This document shows positions 8,009 through 16,268 of a DNA stretch of 64,000 nucleotides, piece after piece (position 1 is the first letter of the stretch; every line of letters starts with the position of its first letter). The stretch is taken from NCBI RefSeq assembly GCF_000698575.1, contig NZ_JFHD01000007.1, forward strand, positions 186,001 through 250,000. The letters are read 5' to 3'. Origin of the DNA: Caballeronia zhejiangensis (lineage in GTDB: Bacteria; Pseudomonadota; Gammaproteobacteria; Burkholderiales; Burkholderiaceae). Made by a program: the position numbers and the translations under genes. The notes under the pieces were generated by a model. That model did no database searches. It worked only from the letters and a program-made list of their open reading frames with translations, and had not been told where the DNA came from.

Positions 8009-9331
8009 TCACTTGCCGCGCCGCAGCCCGAAAAACAGCGCGGCGCCGCTCGCGAAGAGCAGCAACGAAAGCAGATGCACGGCGAGATCCATGCTGCCCG
8101 TCGAGGTGCGGATCTGGCCGATCACCCACGGACTCACGATCCCGCTCGTGATGCCGATACTGCTGATGAAAGCGATGCCCGCCGCCGCGCTCTTGCCCGG
8201 CAGATGGCTGGCGGGCACGGCCCAGAAGATCGGCAGCGCGGCGAAAATCAGCGTCGCGGCGAGCGAGAGAATCGCGAGCATCAGCGGGAAGCTCGGAAAA
8301 TGCAGCGTGAGGGCCGCGAGCGCGACGCCGCCGCCGATCGTGCAGCACGCGAAGTGCTTGCGCCGCTCGGCGACGCGATCCGAATGGCGCGCGATCAGAA
8401 TCAGACCCACCGCGCCGATCGCGTTCAGCACGACGGTGTAGAGGCTGACCGACATGACATCGGTGATGCCGAAGTCGCGGATCATCAGCGGCATCCAGAA
8501 GCTCAGCGTCAGCGACGCGCACGTCAGCGAGAAATAGATGAACGCGAAGAGATAGACGCGCGGATTGCGCAGCGCGTCGAGCATGCCGCTGTTATCGTGC
8601 TTCTCGTGATGGCCGGTCGCGCAGAGTGCCGTGAGCCGATCCTGCTCCGTTTGCGTGAGCCATTGCGCATCGCGCGGCGTGTCCACCAGCAGGCGCAACG
8701 CGATAAGACCGAGCAGCACCGCGGGCGCGCCCTCGATCGCGAACATCCACTGCCAGCCGTGCAGGCCCATCACGCCGGCCATGTCGCGCATGATCCAGCC
8801 GGACACGAGTCCGCCGAACACGCCCGCGACGGCCACGCCCGCGAAGAACACCGACATCACGCCCGCCCGCCGTTTCGGCGGAAACCAGTACGTCAGATAA
8901 AGCACGATGCCCGGAAAGAAACCCGCTTCGAACACGCCGAGCAGAAAGCGCAGCAGATAGAAATGGCCGGGCGTCGATACGAACATCATTCCGACCGACG
9001 CCGCGCCCCACAGCAGCATGATCCGCGTGAACGTGCGGCGCGCGCCGAACTTCGCGAGCAGCAGATTGCTCGGCACTTCGAAAAGCACGTAGCCGACATA
9101 AAACACGGCGGCGCCGAGGCCGTACATTGCATCGGAGAAGCCGAGATCGTGCTTCATCTGCAATTGCGCGAAGCCGATGTTGATGCGGTCCAGAAACGAC
9201 ACGACGTAGCACAGGAACAGAAACGGAATGATGCGCCACGCGATTTTGCGGAACAGCGCGTCGTCCGATTGGGCGTGCGCATCCGCGACGGCGCTGGGCT
9301 CAAGCGCCGCCGTGCTGATCGACTTCGACAT
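8009..9331 (-). CDS. MFS transporter, anion:cation symporter family
   Basis: 440 residues with 12 predicted membrane segments. The N-terminal half has the ACS-family hallmarks FLCYVVSFLDRINIGFAQL in the first helix and [19 protein letters not shown] after helix 2. These symporters take up organic anions such as phthalate, hydroxyphenylacetate, tartrate or glucarate with protons. GGAGCGAG precedes the ATG at 9331. The gene lies 102 bp behind the metallo-beta-lactamase-fold gene on the same strand, so the pair probably imports and processes one compound under control of the divergent IclR genes. Confidence 0.87.
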   Translation of the reverse strand: MSKSISTAALEPSAVADAHAQSDDALFRKIAWRIIPFLFLCYVVSFLDRINIGFAQLQMKHDLGFSDAMYGLGAAVFYVGYVLFEVPSNLLLAKFGARRTFTRIMLLWGAASVGMMFVSTPGHFYLLRFLLGVFEAGFFPGIVLYLTYWFPPKRRAGVMSVFFAGVAVAGVFGGLVSGWIMRDMAGVMGLHGWQWMFAIEGAPAVLLGLIALRLLVDTPRDAQWLTQTEQDRLTALCATGHHEKHDNSGMLDALRNPRVYLFAFIYFSLTCASLTLSFWMPLMIRDFGITDVMSVSLYTVVLNAIGAVGLILIARHSDRVAERRKHFACCTIGGGVALAALTLHFPSFPLMLAILSLAATLIFAALPIFWAVPASHLPGKSAAAGIAFISSIGITSGIVSPWVIGQIRTSTGSMDLAVHLLSLLLFASGAALFFGLRRGK

Positions 9332-9399
9332 GTCTCGCTCCAGATGGGCGTAATGAGGCCGGCGTCTTGCGCGCGCCTTTTGCCTTGAGAGAGGGAGAA

Positions 9400-9421
9400 G
9401 CGGCGCGTCAGTGCGCGCCGC
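9400..9421. other. Intercistronic hairpin
   Basis: Perfect 8-bp stem GCGGCGCG (9400-9407) / CGCGCCGC (9414-9421) with a 6-nt loop, between the MBL-fold and MFS genes. No T-run follows on the minus strand, so it is more likely an mRNA-stability element than a full terminator. Confidence 0.35.
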
Positions 9422-9433
9422 AAGAAACGGCGG

Positions 9434-10393
9434 TCAGTCCTGCAATGCGGCCCACATTTCCTGGTCGCGCTGGGCCGTCCAGATACGCGGATGCTTGATG
9501 CCGCTCGCTTCGTCGTAAGCGCGCGAGACGTCGAACGGCAGGCAGTGCTCGTAGATGAAGACGTGACCGAATTTCGGATCCATCGCCTTGCGCGTCAGCG
9601 CCATCGATCCCTTCAGGTCGAGTTTCTCGGCGACGGCCTCGCGGCCCGCCTGCAAGAGCGTCGTGACGAAGTCCTTCGTGTAATCGAGGCCCTTGTCGAC
9701 TTCCGCCGGCGAGAGCAGCGCCGGGCCGCGTCCCGGCACGAGTTTGTCGGCCTTCAGCGCGCGCAGCGCTTCGAGCGTCGCGGGCCATTCTTCGAGTTGG
9801 GCATCGCCGCAGTAACAGGCGGCGTCGTACTCGACGAGATCGCCCGAAAACAGCACTTTCTGCGACGGCAGCCAGACGACCGTATCGCCCTTCGTGTGAC
9901 CCGCGCCGAGATGCGCGATCTTCACTTCGAGCTTGCCGAGATACAGCGTGATTTCCTTCTCGAAGACGAGCGTCGGCCACGTCAGGCCCGGCACCGTCTC
10001 GACACCGGCGAAAAGGCGCGGAAAGCGCTCGATCTCCGATTTCATGTCCTGCTCGCCGCGCTCGACGATCATTTCATACGTGCCGCGGCTCGCGATGACC
10101 TGCTGCGCGCCTTCCGCGAAATACGCCGACGCGCCGAGCACGCGCACCGCGTGATAGTGCGACAGCACGATGTACTTGATCGGCTTGTCGGTGACGCTGC
10201 GGATTTTCGCGATGAGATCCTGCGCCATCGCGGGCGTGGCGGTCGTATCGACGATGAGCACGCCGTCGTCGCCGATGATCACGCCCGAGTTGGGATCGCC
10301 TTCCGCCGTGTACGCGTATGCGTTCTCGGAGAGTTGCGTGAACGTGATCTTCTTCTCTTCCAGATCGGCCTGCGATGCGAATGCTTTTGCCAT
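9434..10393 (-). CDS. MBL-fold hydrolase with altered metal-binding motif
   Basis: 319 residues from the ATG at 10393; an upstream in-frame ATG at 10465 falls inside the operator region. The metallo-beta-lactamase fold is clear: GVLIVDTT, the first histidine motif, AHLGAGHTKGD and FSGDLVEYD. The normal HxHxDH motif reads SHYHAVRV, so the metal-2 ligands Asp and His are missing while the first two His, the later His and the bridging Asp remain. The enzyme may bind one metal or act as a non-classical member. It heads an operon with the MFS transporter and is divergent from the IclR pair. Confidence 0.82.
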   Translation of the reverse strand: MAKAFASQADLEEKKITFTQLSENAYAYTAEGDPNSGVIIGDDGVLIVDTTATPAMAQDLIAKIRSVTDKPIKYIVLSHYHAVRVLGASAYFAEGAQQVIASRGTYEMIVERGEQDMKSEIERFPRLFAGVETVPGLTWPTLVFEKEITLYLGKLEVKIAHLGAGHTKGDTVVWLPSQKVLFSGDLVEYDAACYCGDAQLEEWPATLEALRALKADKLVPGRGPALLSPAEVDKGLDYTKDFVTTLLQAGREAVAEKLDLKGSMALTRKAMDPKFGHVFIYEHCLPFDVSRAYDEASGIKHPRIWTAQRDQEMWAALQD

Positions 10394-10460
10394 GGTCGTG
10401 TCTCGCTTCCATTCTCGTGGGGATGGGTGGATGATCGGCGTGATGCCGTTGTTTGTCAAC

Positions 10461-10486
10461 AGCAAGCATACTTGCTATTTGCAAAT
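10461..10486. promoter_or_regulatory. Twin palindromes, candidate IclR operators
   Basis: AGCAAG-CATA-CTTGCT (10461-10476) is a perfect 6-4-6 inverted repeat. It is followed at once by the perfect palindrome ATTTGCAAAT (10477-10486). Both lie in the divergent gap between the MBL-fold gene and the first IclR gene, where a regulator of both would bind. Confidence 0.5.
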
Positions 10487-10575
10487 TACGGGTAAGTACC
10501 GAATCGCTTCATCGGATGATTCCTGCTCGGCTAACATCTGCGGTTCGTTCATCCTTTATAGATCGCGGAGTGCTT

Positions 10576-11334
10576 TTGGCTCGTTCCGAAATCGGCGAAG
10601 AAAAGAAACAGCGCGGCATCCAGAGCGTCGAAGTCGGCGCGCGTCTGCTCGATGCGCTCGCCGCGCGCCGCGAGCCGCTTGCGTTGAGCGCGCTGGCCGA
10701 AGCGGCCGAACTGTCGACCGCGCAGGCCCACACGTACCTCGTGAGCTTGACGCGGCTCGGTCTCGTCAAGCGCGACGCGCTCACCGGCAATTACGAGCCG
10801 GGGCCGCTCTCGCTCAGGCTCGGCCTGTTGAATCTCGAGCATCAGCCGGCGTATCGGGCCGCCGCGCCGCGCGTGTCGGCGCTGGCGCTCGCGACAGGCA
10901 TGAGCGTCGCGGTGAGCGTCGCCGGGCCGCAAGGGCCGACGATCGTGCGTTACGAGCGCGGCGGCTATCCGCTGCATGTGAATCTGCACGTGGGCACGGT
11001 GATGTCGCTCTCGGCGACGTCCACGGGCCGCGTGTTCCGCGCGTTCGACGACGACACCCGCGTCGCCGCGATGCTCGCGCATCAGGACGAAGCCGATGCG
11101 CCGGAGATGGCCGCGTGCATCGAAGCGATTCGCGCGCGCGGCATCGAACGCAGCGTCGATGCGCCGAGTCCCGGCGTGAGCAGCATGAGCGTGCCGGTGT
11201 TCGACGGCGCGCATCGGATGCAGCTCGCACTGACGGCGATCGGACCGACCGGCCTCGCCGACGTCGCGTGGGACGGCCCGCTCGCGCACGCGCTGAAGGA
11301 TGCCGCGCGCGACATTTCCGGACTGCTTTCATGA
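10576..11334 (+). CDS. IclR family transcriptional regulator 1
   Basis: About 252 residues. I place the start at the TTG 10576 because GCGGAG sits five bases upstream; GTG 10570 or ATG 10516 are alternatives. The N-terminal winged helix reads [17 protein letters not shown] through [19 protein letters not shown]. The C-terminal effector domain contains [19 protein letters not shown], the family's sensor loop. The stop overlaps the ATG of a second IclR gene (ATGA), so the two are translationally coupled. It probably controls the divergent MBL-fold/MFS operon. Confidence 0.85.
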   Translation: MARSEIGEEKKQRGIQSVEVGARLLDALAARREPLALSALAEAAELSTAQAHTYLVSLTRLGLVKRDALTGNYEPGPLSLRLGLLNLEHQPAYRAAAPRVSALALATGMSVAVSVAGPQGPTIVRYERGGYPLHVNLHVGTVMSLSATSTGRVFRAFDDDTRVAAMLAHQDEADAPEMAACIEAIRARGIERSVDAPSPGVSSMSVPVFDGAHRMQLALTAIGPTGLADVAWDGPLAHALKDAARDISGLLS

Positions 11335-12125
11335 CGATCTTCGACGAGGACACGAAGCCGCAGCGCGGCATCAACGCGCTCGACGCGACCGGCGATCTGC
11401 TGCGCGCGCTGGTCGCCGCCGGCGAGCCGCTCACGCTGCGCGACCTCGCGGCCGCGGCCGGCATGCCGCCCGCGAAGGCGTTCGCGCATCTGGTGAGTCT
11501 GGTGAAGGTCGGCCTGCTCGCGCGCGACGACGCCGGGCTATTCCACGCCGGCCCGCTGAGCCGCGAGCTCGGGCTGATCGCGCTGCAGCGCCTTTCGCCG
11601 ATCCGCGATGCCGAAGCCGAGATCGTCGCGCTCGCCGCGAGCACGTCGATGACGGTCGCCGCCGCCGCGCTCGGACCGCTCGGCCCGACCGTGATCCGGC
11701 TGGAGGAATCGGCGCGGCCGCAGCATGTGAGCTTGCGCGTCGGCACGGTGATGTCGCTCGTCAACACCGCCATCGGGCGGGTGTACGCCGCGCACCTTCC
11801 CGCCGACATGCTCGCGAGCCTGATGACGCAGGACGCCATCCGCCTCGCGGGCGCGCAAGCGGCTGCGGGAAGCGACGCCGCGTATCGCGCACGGCTCGAC
11901 GACATCCGCAAACGCGGCCTCGATACCGCGCTCGGCGCGCCGGTGCCCGGCATCCATACGCTGGCCGCGCCCGTGTTCGATCACACCGGCAGCGTGTGCC
12001 TCGTGATCGCGTTGATCGGTTCGTCGGGGGGCTTCGACAGCGCCGCGGACGGCCCGCTCGCCCGCGCGCTGCTTTCCGCGACGCGGCGCCTTTCGTGGCG
12101 TTTCGGTCTGATGGACGCGAGCTAG
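11331..12125 (+). CDS. IclR family transcriptional regulator 2
   Basis: 264 residues with the same two-domain IclR layout: winged helix ([20 protein letters not shown] through [17 protein letters not shown]) and effector domain with [20 protein letters not shown]. It starts inside the stop codon of regulator 1 (ATGA, 11331-11334), implying near-equal synthesis. The two share the signature LxVGTVMSL but diverge elsewhere, consistent with an old duplication. A heteromeric regulator is possible but is inference. Its TAG stop overlaps the TAG of the convergent pdxY gene. Confidence 0.85.
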   Translation: MTIFDEDTKPQRGINALDATGDLLRALVAAGEPLTLRDLAAAAGMPPAKAFAHLVSLVKVGLLARDDAGLFHAGPLSRELGLIALQRLSPIRDAEAEIVALAASTSMTVAAAALGPLGPTVIRLEESARPQHVSLRVGTVMSLVNTAIGRVYAAHLPADMLASLMTQDAIRLAGAQAAAGSDAAYRARLDDIRKRGLDTALGAPVPGIHTLAAPVFDHTGSVCLVIALIGSSGGFDSAADGPLARALLSATRRLSWRFGLMDAS

Positions 12126-13003
12126 CCGCCCTTGACCATCTCCGTGCCGGTCACGCGGATCGCGGGGAAACGGTCGGTCGGCTTCGCGATCTCGTCCTGC
12201 GATGCGACGATCTCCAGTTCGTAACGCCCGGCATCGTACGTTGCCTTGACGACGGCATTGACCGCCGCGAGCGTGTGCTCGAGCGCGGTGCGCAGCGAGT
12301 CGCCCTGCAAGGTGCGCGCGACGAAGACCGCGCTCGTCAGATCGCCGACGCCCACCGGCTGGCGCGCGAACGGATACAGCGGGCGCTGCGCGAACCACGC
12401 CTCGCCGGGCGTGACGGCGAGCATATTGAAGGTGTCGGCGCGGCTGTTGCGATCGAGCAGATGCTTCACCAGCACGATGCGCGGCCCGCGCGCGATCACT
12501 TCGCGGCATGCGTCGACGGCTTCCTCGACCGTCTCGATCGGACGCCCGACGAGCTTTTCCAGCTCGACGTGATTGGGCATGATCGCATCGGCGATTCCGG
12601 GCATCGTCGTAACGAGGAAATCCTCGATGCCGGCCGCGACCGTGCAGCCGCCCGTCTGACCCATGACCGGATCGCAAAAATAAAGCGCGCGCGGATTCAC
12701 CGCCTTCACCATCTTCACGATTTCGACGACCGCGCGGCCCTGCTCCGGCGCGCCGAGATAACCGGAGAGCACCGCGTTGCAGCGCCCGAGCACACCGATC
12801 GCGCCGATGCCTTCGATGACGTTCTGCAATTCGTCGGCATCGAAGGCGCTGCCTGTCCAGCGGCCGTACTGCGTGTGATTGGAAAACTGCACGGTGTTGA
12901 GCGGCCAGACGTTCACGCCGAGTCGCCGCATGGGAAAAACCGCCGCGCTGTTGCCCGCATGGCCGAACACCACATGCGATTGAATGCTCAGGACGTTGTT
13001 CAT
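12122..13003 (-). CDS. pdxY: Pyridoxal kinase PdxY
   Basis: 293 residues, ATG at 13003. The start [18 protein letters not shown], the segment YFCDPVMG and the C-terminal [15 protein letters not shown] place it in the PdxK/PdxY ribokinase-fold group. It phosphorylates pyridoxal with ATP in the B6 salvage pathway. The GVGD motif carries the catalytic Asp. A sigma-70-like promoter about 190 bp upstream (13197-13226) would give a long leader. The gene ends tail to tail on the IclR pair with overlapping stop codons. Confidence 0.92.
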   Translation of the reverse strand: MNNVLSIQSHVVFGHAGNSAAVFPMRRLGVNVWPLNTVQFSNHTQYGRWTGSAFDADELQNVIEGIGAIGVLGRCNAVLSGYLGAPEQGRAVVEIVKMVKAVNPRALYFCDPVMGQTGGCTVAAGIEDFLVTTMPGIADAIMPNHVELEKLVGRPIETVEEAVDACREVIARGPRIVLVKHLLDRNSRADTFNMLAVTPGEAWFAQRPLYPFARQPVGVGDLTSAVFVARTLQGDSLRTALEHTLAAVNAVVKATYDAGRYELEIVASQDEIAKPTDRFPAIRVTGTEMVKGG

Positions 13004-13080
13004 GTTCTGCTTTCCCGATTGATCGTGTCCGGTCGGATGAAACGTCGAAACGCTCGTCGCGCGCCAGCGCCGTGCAGCGC

Positions 13081-13100
13081 AACGCAACGCAACGCAACGC
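13081..13100. repeat. AACGC simple tandem repeat
   Basis: Four perfect copies of the pentamer AACGC, flanked by further near copies (GCGC before, GACG after). It sits in the pdxY leader, where a change in copy number would alter the 5' UTR but not a reading frame. Confidence 0.7.
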
Positions 13101-13196
13101 GACGATGGTTTCGGAAGCACGCCCGCGGACGCCGTGCGCGGGCAGTGCAACCTTCATATTGTGCCGTGCCTCGACGCACTGCGGCATGGCGTGCCC

Positions 13197-13226
13197 GTTA
13201 TAAATTGCGCGGACGCGTTTTGTCGA
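13197..13226 (-). promoter_or_regulatory. Sigma-70-like promoter of pdxY
   Basis: On the minus strand TCGACA (13226-13221, 5/6 to consensus) and TATAAC (13202-13197, 5/6) are 18 bp apart. The predicted start is near 13190, leaving a leader of about 187 nt before the pdxY ATG. Confidence 0.5.
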
Positions 13227-13308
13227 GCGATGCGATCGACAGGAAGTCCAAAGGTCGCGCGTCTGCAACACCGCAGCACGCTCGTGCGCGTTCGGCACAC
13301 GCATTGCT

Positions 13309-13357
13309 CGATGCGGACGGCGAAACGGTCCGCATCGCCCGGCGAAAAAAACGGGCG
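13309..13357 (+). promoter_or_regulatory. Double stem in the glgC leader
   Basis: A perfect 10-bp stem CGATGCGGAC (13309-13318) / GTCCGCATCG (13328-13337) overlaps a second 6-bp stem CGCCCG (13336-13341) / CGGGCG (13352-13357) whose loop holds seven A residues. The two share bases 13336-13337, so extended forms compete. This would allow a switch in the glgC 5' leader, or an unlinked small RNA. Confidence 0.35.
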
Positions 13358-13486
13358 ACTTCAGCACACGAATTCGAATGCGCGCCGGATAATGCTCCAT
13401 CGACAGATACCAACAAAAGCATACGAGGACGCACACACGGCAAGACATCGAACATCAATAGTCGCAGGTCAAATCAGGAGGCTGAC

Positions 13487-14761
13487 ATGGAGATGCTGGC
13501 TAAGAATCGCACCGATTTGCAGAAGTCGACCCTCGCAATCGTCCTCGCCGGCGGGCGCGGCACCCGGCTCGGTCCGCTCACCGACAAGCGCGTGAAGCCG
13601 GCCGTCCACTTCGGCGGCAAGTACCGCATCATCGACTTCGCGCTGTCCAACTGCCTCAATTCCGGCATCCGCCGCATCGCGGTCGTCACGCAATACAAGG
13701 CGCATTCGCTCATCCGCCATCTGCAGCGCGGCTGGGGTTTCCTGCGCGGCGAGTTCAACGAGTTCATCGATATCTGGCCGGCGCAGCAGCGCGTGGATTC
13801 GAGCTGGTATCGCGGCACCGCCGACGCGGTCTATCAGAACCTCGATATCGTCCGCTCGATCGGGCCGGAGTTCGTCATCGTGCTGGCGGGCGATCACATC
13901 TACAAGATGGATTACACGCGCATGGTGCTCGACCATGTGGAAAGCGGCGCGGACTGCACGGTCGGCTGCATCGAGGTGCCGCGCATGGATGCGGTCGCGT
14001 TCGGCGTGATGCACGTCGATGAAAACCGCCGCGTCACCGATTTCCTGGAAAAGCCCGCCGATCCGCCCGCGATGCCCGGCAAGCCCGACATCGCGCTCGC
14101 GAGCATGGGCATCTACGTGTTCAGCGCGAAGTATTTGTATGACCTGCTGCAGGAAAACATCGAGACGTCGAACACGGATCACGATTTCGGCAAGGACATC
14201 ATTCCGCGCGTCGTGACGACCGGCAAGGCGATCGCGCATCCGTTCAGCATGTCGTGCGTGACGTCGAGCAGCGATCCGGAAGCGCCCGCGTACTGGCGCG
14301 ATGTCGGCACCGTCGATGCGTACTGGTCCGCGAATCTCGATCTCGCATCGACGATTCCGGAGCTCGATTTGTACGACCGCAAATGGCCGATCTGGACGAA
14401 TCAGGAGCAGTTGCCGCCCGGCAAGTTCGTACGCGACCTGAACGGGCAGCAAGGCGCGATCACCAATCTGCTCGTGTGCGGCGGCTGCGTGATCTCGGGA
14501 TCGCAGGTGTCGAAGTCGGTGTTTTCGTCGGCGGTGCGGGTCCACTCGTTCTGTAACATCAATGAGGCAGTCTTGTTGCCGCAAGTGACCATCGGGCCGA
14601 GTTGCCGTTTGCAGAAGGTCGTGATCGACCGCGGCTGCACGGTGCCCGAAGGTCTCGTGGTCGGCGAGGATCCGGACGACGATGCCGCGCGTTTCTTCCG
14701 CACGGAGTCCGGCGTCACGCTCATCACACGCGACGCGCTGGCGCGGCTCGGACAGCGTTAG
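13487..14761 (+). CDS. glgC: Glucose-1-phosphate adenylyltransferase (ADP-glucose pyrophosphorylase)
   Basis: 424 residues, the usual length. The strong AGGAGG at 13476-13481 sets the ATG at 13487. Hallmarks: [28 protein letters not shown] (ATP and allosteric region), [22 protein letters not shown] (catalytic Asp), FLEKP (glucose-1-phosphate site) and a C-terminal left-handed beta-helix. It makes ADP-glucose from ATP and glucose-1-phosphate for glycogen synthesis. It is followed by glgA after 43 bp on the same strand. Branching and debranching genes are not in the window. Confidence 0.96.
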   Translation: MEMLAKNRTDLQKSTLAIVLAGGRGTRLGPLTDKRVKPAVHFGGKYRIIDFALSNCLNSGIRRIAVVTQYKAHSLIRHLQRGWGFLRGEFNEFIDIWPAQQRVDSSWYRGTADAVYQNLDIVRSIGPEFVIVLAGDHIYKMDYTRMVLDHVESGADCTVGCIEVPRMDAVAFGVMHVDENRRVTDFLEKPADPPAMPGKPDIALASMGIYVFSAKYLYDLLQENIETSNTDHDFGKDIIPRVVTTGKAIAHPFSMSCVTSSSDPEAPAYWRDVGTVDAYWSANLDLASTIPELDLYDRKWPIWTNQEQLPPGKFVRDLNGQQGAITNLLVCGGCVISGSQVSKSVFSSAVRVHSFCNINEAVLLPQVTIGPSCRLQKVVIDRGCTVPEGLVVGEDPDDDAARFFRTESGVTLITRDALARLGQR

Positions 14762-14804
14762 ACGCCGCGCGCCGGCCAATAAAAACCAATCGACGGGAGT
14801 GCCG

Positions 14805-16268
14805 ATGACCGTATGCGTGCTGCATGCCGCAGCAGAAATGTTTCCGCTGTTGAAAACCGGCGGCCTCGCCGATGTGGTCGGCGCGTTGCCGCCCGCGCAA
14901 TCGCAACTGGGCACGAACGCGCGCGTCGTGCTGCCGGGCTTTCCCGCCGTGCTCGCGGGTCTCGACGATCTTCAGCCCGTGGCCGATCTCGGCAGCGCGT
15001 TCGGCGCGGGCAATATCCGCCTCGAGCGCGGCGTGCTGCAGCCGCACGGCATCGTCGTGTATGTGGTGCGCGCCGATCAGTTCTACGATCGTCCGGGCAA
15101 TCCGTATATGGATGCGACGAATCGTCCCTATGCCGATAACGATCGCCGCTTCGCGCTGCTCGGCTGGGCGGCGGCGCGCATCGCGACGGGCGTGGACCCG
15201 GCATGGAAGCCGCATATCGTCCACGCTCACGACTGGCATGCGGGACTTGCGCCGGCGTATCTGCGCGCGTTCGAGCGCGGCGGCGCGGCGCGGGTCGGCA
15301 CTGTGATGACGGTGCACAACCTGGCGTATCAAGGCACGTTTCCGGCTTCGGAATTCGGCGCGCTGCAATTGCCCGGCGATTTCTACGCGGTGGAAGGCGT
15401 CGAATTCTACGGCCACGTCTCGTTTCTCAAGGCGGGGCTTTATTTCGCCGATCGCATCACTACCGTCAGCCCGACCTACGCGCGCGAAATCCAGACGCAG
15501 GCGCAAGGCGCCGGACTGCACGGTCTCCTGCAGACGCGCACGCACGACATCACCGGGATTCTGAACGGCGTCGATTATTCGATCTGGAGCCCGACCGCCG
15601 ATGAATCCATCGCGTCGAAATACACGCAGGCGAAGATCGGCGGCAAGTCGAAATGCAAGACGGCGCTGCAGGAGCGCATGGGTCTCGCGAAGGACGACGA
15701 CGCCCTGCTCTTCGGCGTCGTCAGCCGTCTGACGGAGCAGAAAGGACTCGACCTGCTGCTTTCGGCCGTGCCCGATATCGTCCAGCGCGGCGGCCAGCTC
15801 GTCGTGCTCGGCACCGGCGACCCGGCGCTCGAAACCGGCATGAAGAACGCGGCGGCGGCGCATCCGGGCGCGGTCGCGGTCGAACTCGGCTTCGACGAGA
15901 CGCTTTCGCATTCGATCATCGCGGGCAGCGACGTCGTGATGGTGCCGTCGCGCTTCGAGCCGTGCGGGCTCACGCAGCTCTACGCGCTCGCGTACGGCTC
16001 GCTGCCGCTCGTGCATCGCGTGGGCGGGCTCGCGGATACCGTCGTCGATTCATCGCTCGAAAATCTCGCCGAGGATCTCGCGACCGGCTTCGTCTTCGAT
16101 ACTTTCGATCGCGCGGGCATCGTCGGCGCGATCCGGCGCGCGTTCGCGCTCAAGGCGCGTCGCACGGAGTGGAAGGCCGTCGTCAAGCGCGCGATGGGCC
16201 GGAGCTTCGGCTGGGAAGACGCCGCGCTCAAGTACGCGGAGGTTTATCGGGATTTGACGGGCGGCTGA
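14805..16268 (+). CDS. glgA: Glycogen synthase (ADP-glucose)
   Basis: 487 residues of GT5. The N-terminus shows the ADP-glucose motif KTGGLADVVGALP (about 17-29), then HAHDWHAGLAPAYL, and in the C-terminal domain GVVSRLTEQKGLDLLLSA, SRFEPCGLTQLYALAYGSLP and RVGGLADTV. It transfers glucose from ADP-glucose to the glycogen chain. GACGGGAG precedes the ATG at 14805. It forms an operon with glgC and overlaps the convergent hydrolase gene by 25 nt. Confidence 0.96.
   Translation: MTVCVLHAAAEMFPLLKTGGLADVVGALPPAQSQLGTNARVVLPGFPAVLAGLDDLQPVADLGSAFGAGNIRLERGVLQPHGIVVYVVRADQFYDRPGNPYMDATNRPYADNDRRFALLGWAAARIATGVDPAWKPHIVHAHDWHAGLAPAYLRAFERGGAARVGTVMTVHNLAYQGTFPASEFGALQLPGDFYAVEGVEFYGHVSFLKAGLYFADRITTVSPTYAREIQTQAQGAGLHGLLQTRTHDITGILNGVDYSIWSPTADESIASKYTQAKIGGKSKCKTALQERMGLAKDDDALLFGVVSRLTEQKGLDLLLSAVPDIVQRGGQLVVLGTGDPALETGMKNAAAAHPGAVAVELGFDETLSHSIIAGSDVVMVPSRFEPCGLTQLYALAYGSLPLVHRVGGLADTVVDSSLENLAEDLATGFVFDTFDRAGIVGAIRRAFALKARRTEWKAVVKRAMGRSFGWEDAALKYAEVYRDLTGG

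Larger units (their letters stand above)
13004..13486. other. Divergent pdxY-glgC intergenic region
   Basis: This 483-bp gap holds a short tandem run of AACGC (four copies, 13081-13100), a minus-strand promoter for pdxY (13197-13226) and two adjacent stems ahead of glgC (13309-13357). The AGGAGG ribosome site of glgC lies at 13476-13481. No protein gene of convincing composition was found in it. Confidence 0.6.

Noticed and set aside
13081-13100. AACGC run as a possible CRISPR or phase-variable tract
   Set aside because: Only four pentamer copies outside any coding sequence, without spacers.
11538-13448. 636-codon minus-strand ORF
   Set aside because: Antisense of IclR2 and an alternate frame of pdxY; low-complexity Arg/Ala composition.
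11300-13486. Long plus-strand reading in frame with glgC across the IclR2, pdxY and leader region
   Set aside because: It is a stop-free shadow; the sequence is Arg/Ala-rich and glgC has a strong ribosome site at its own ATG.
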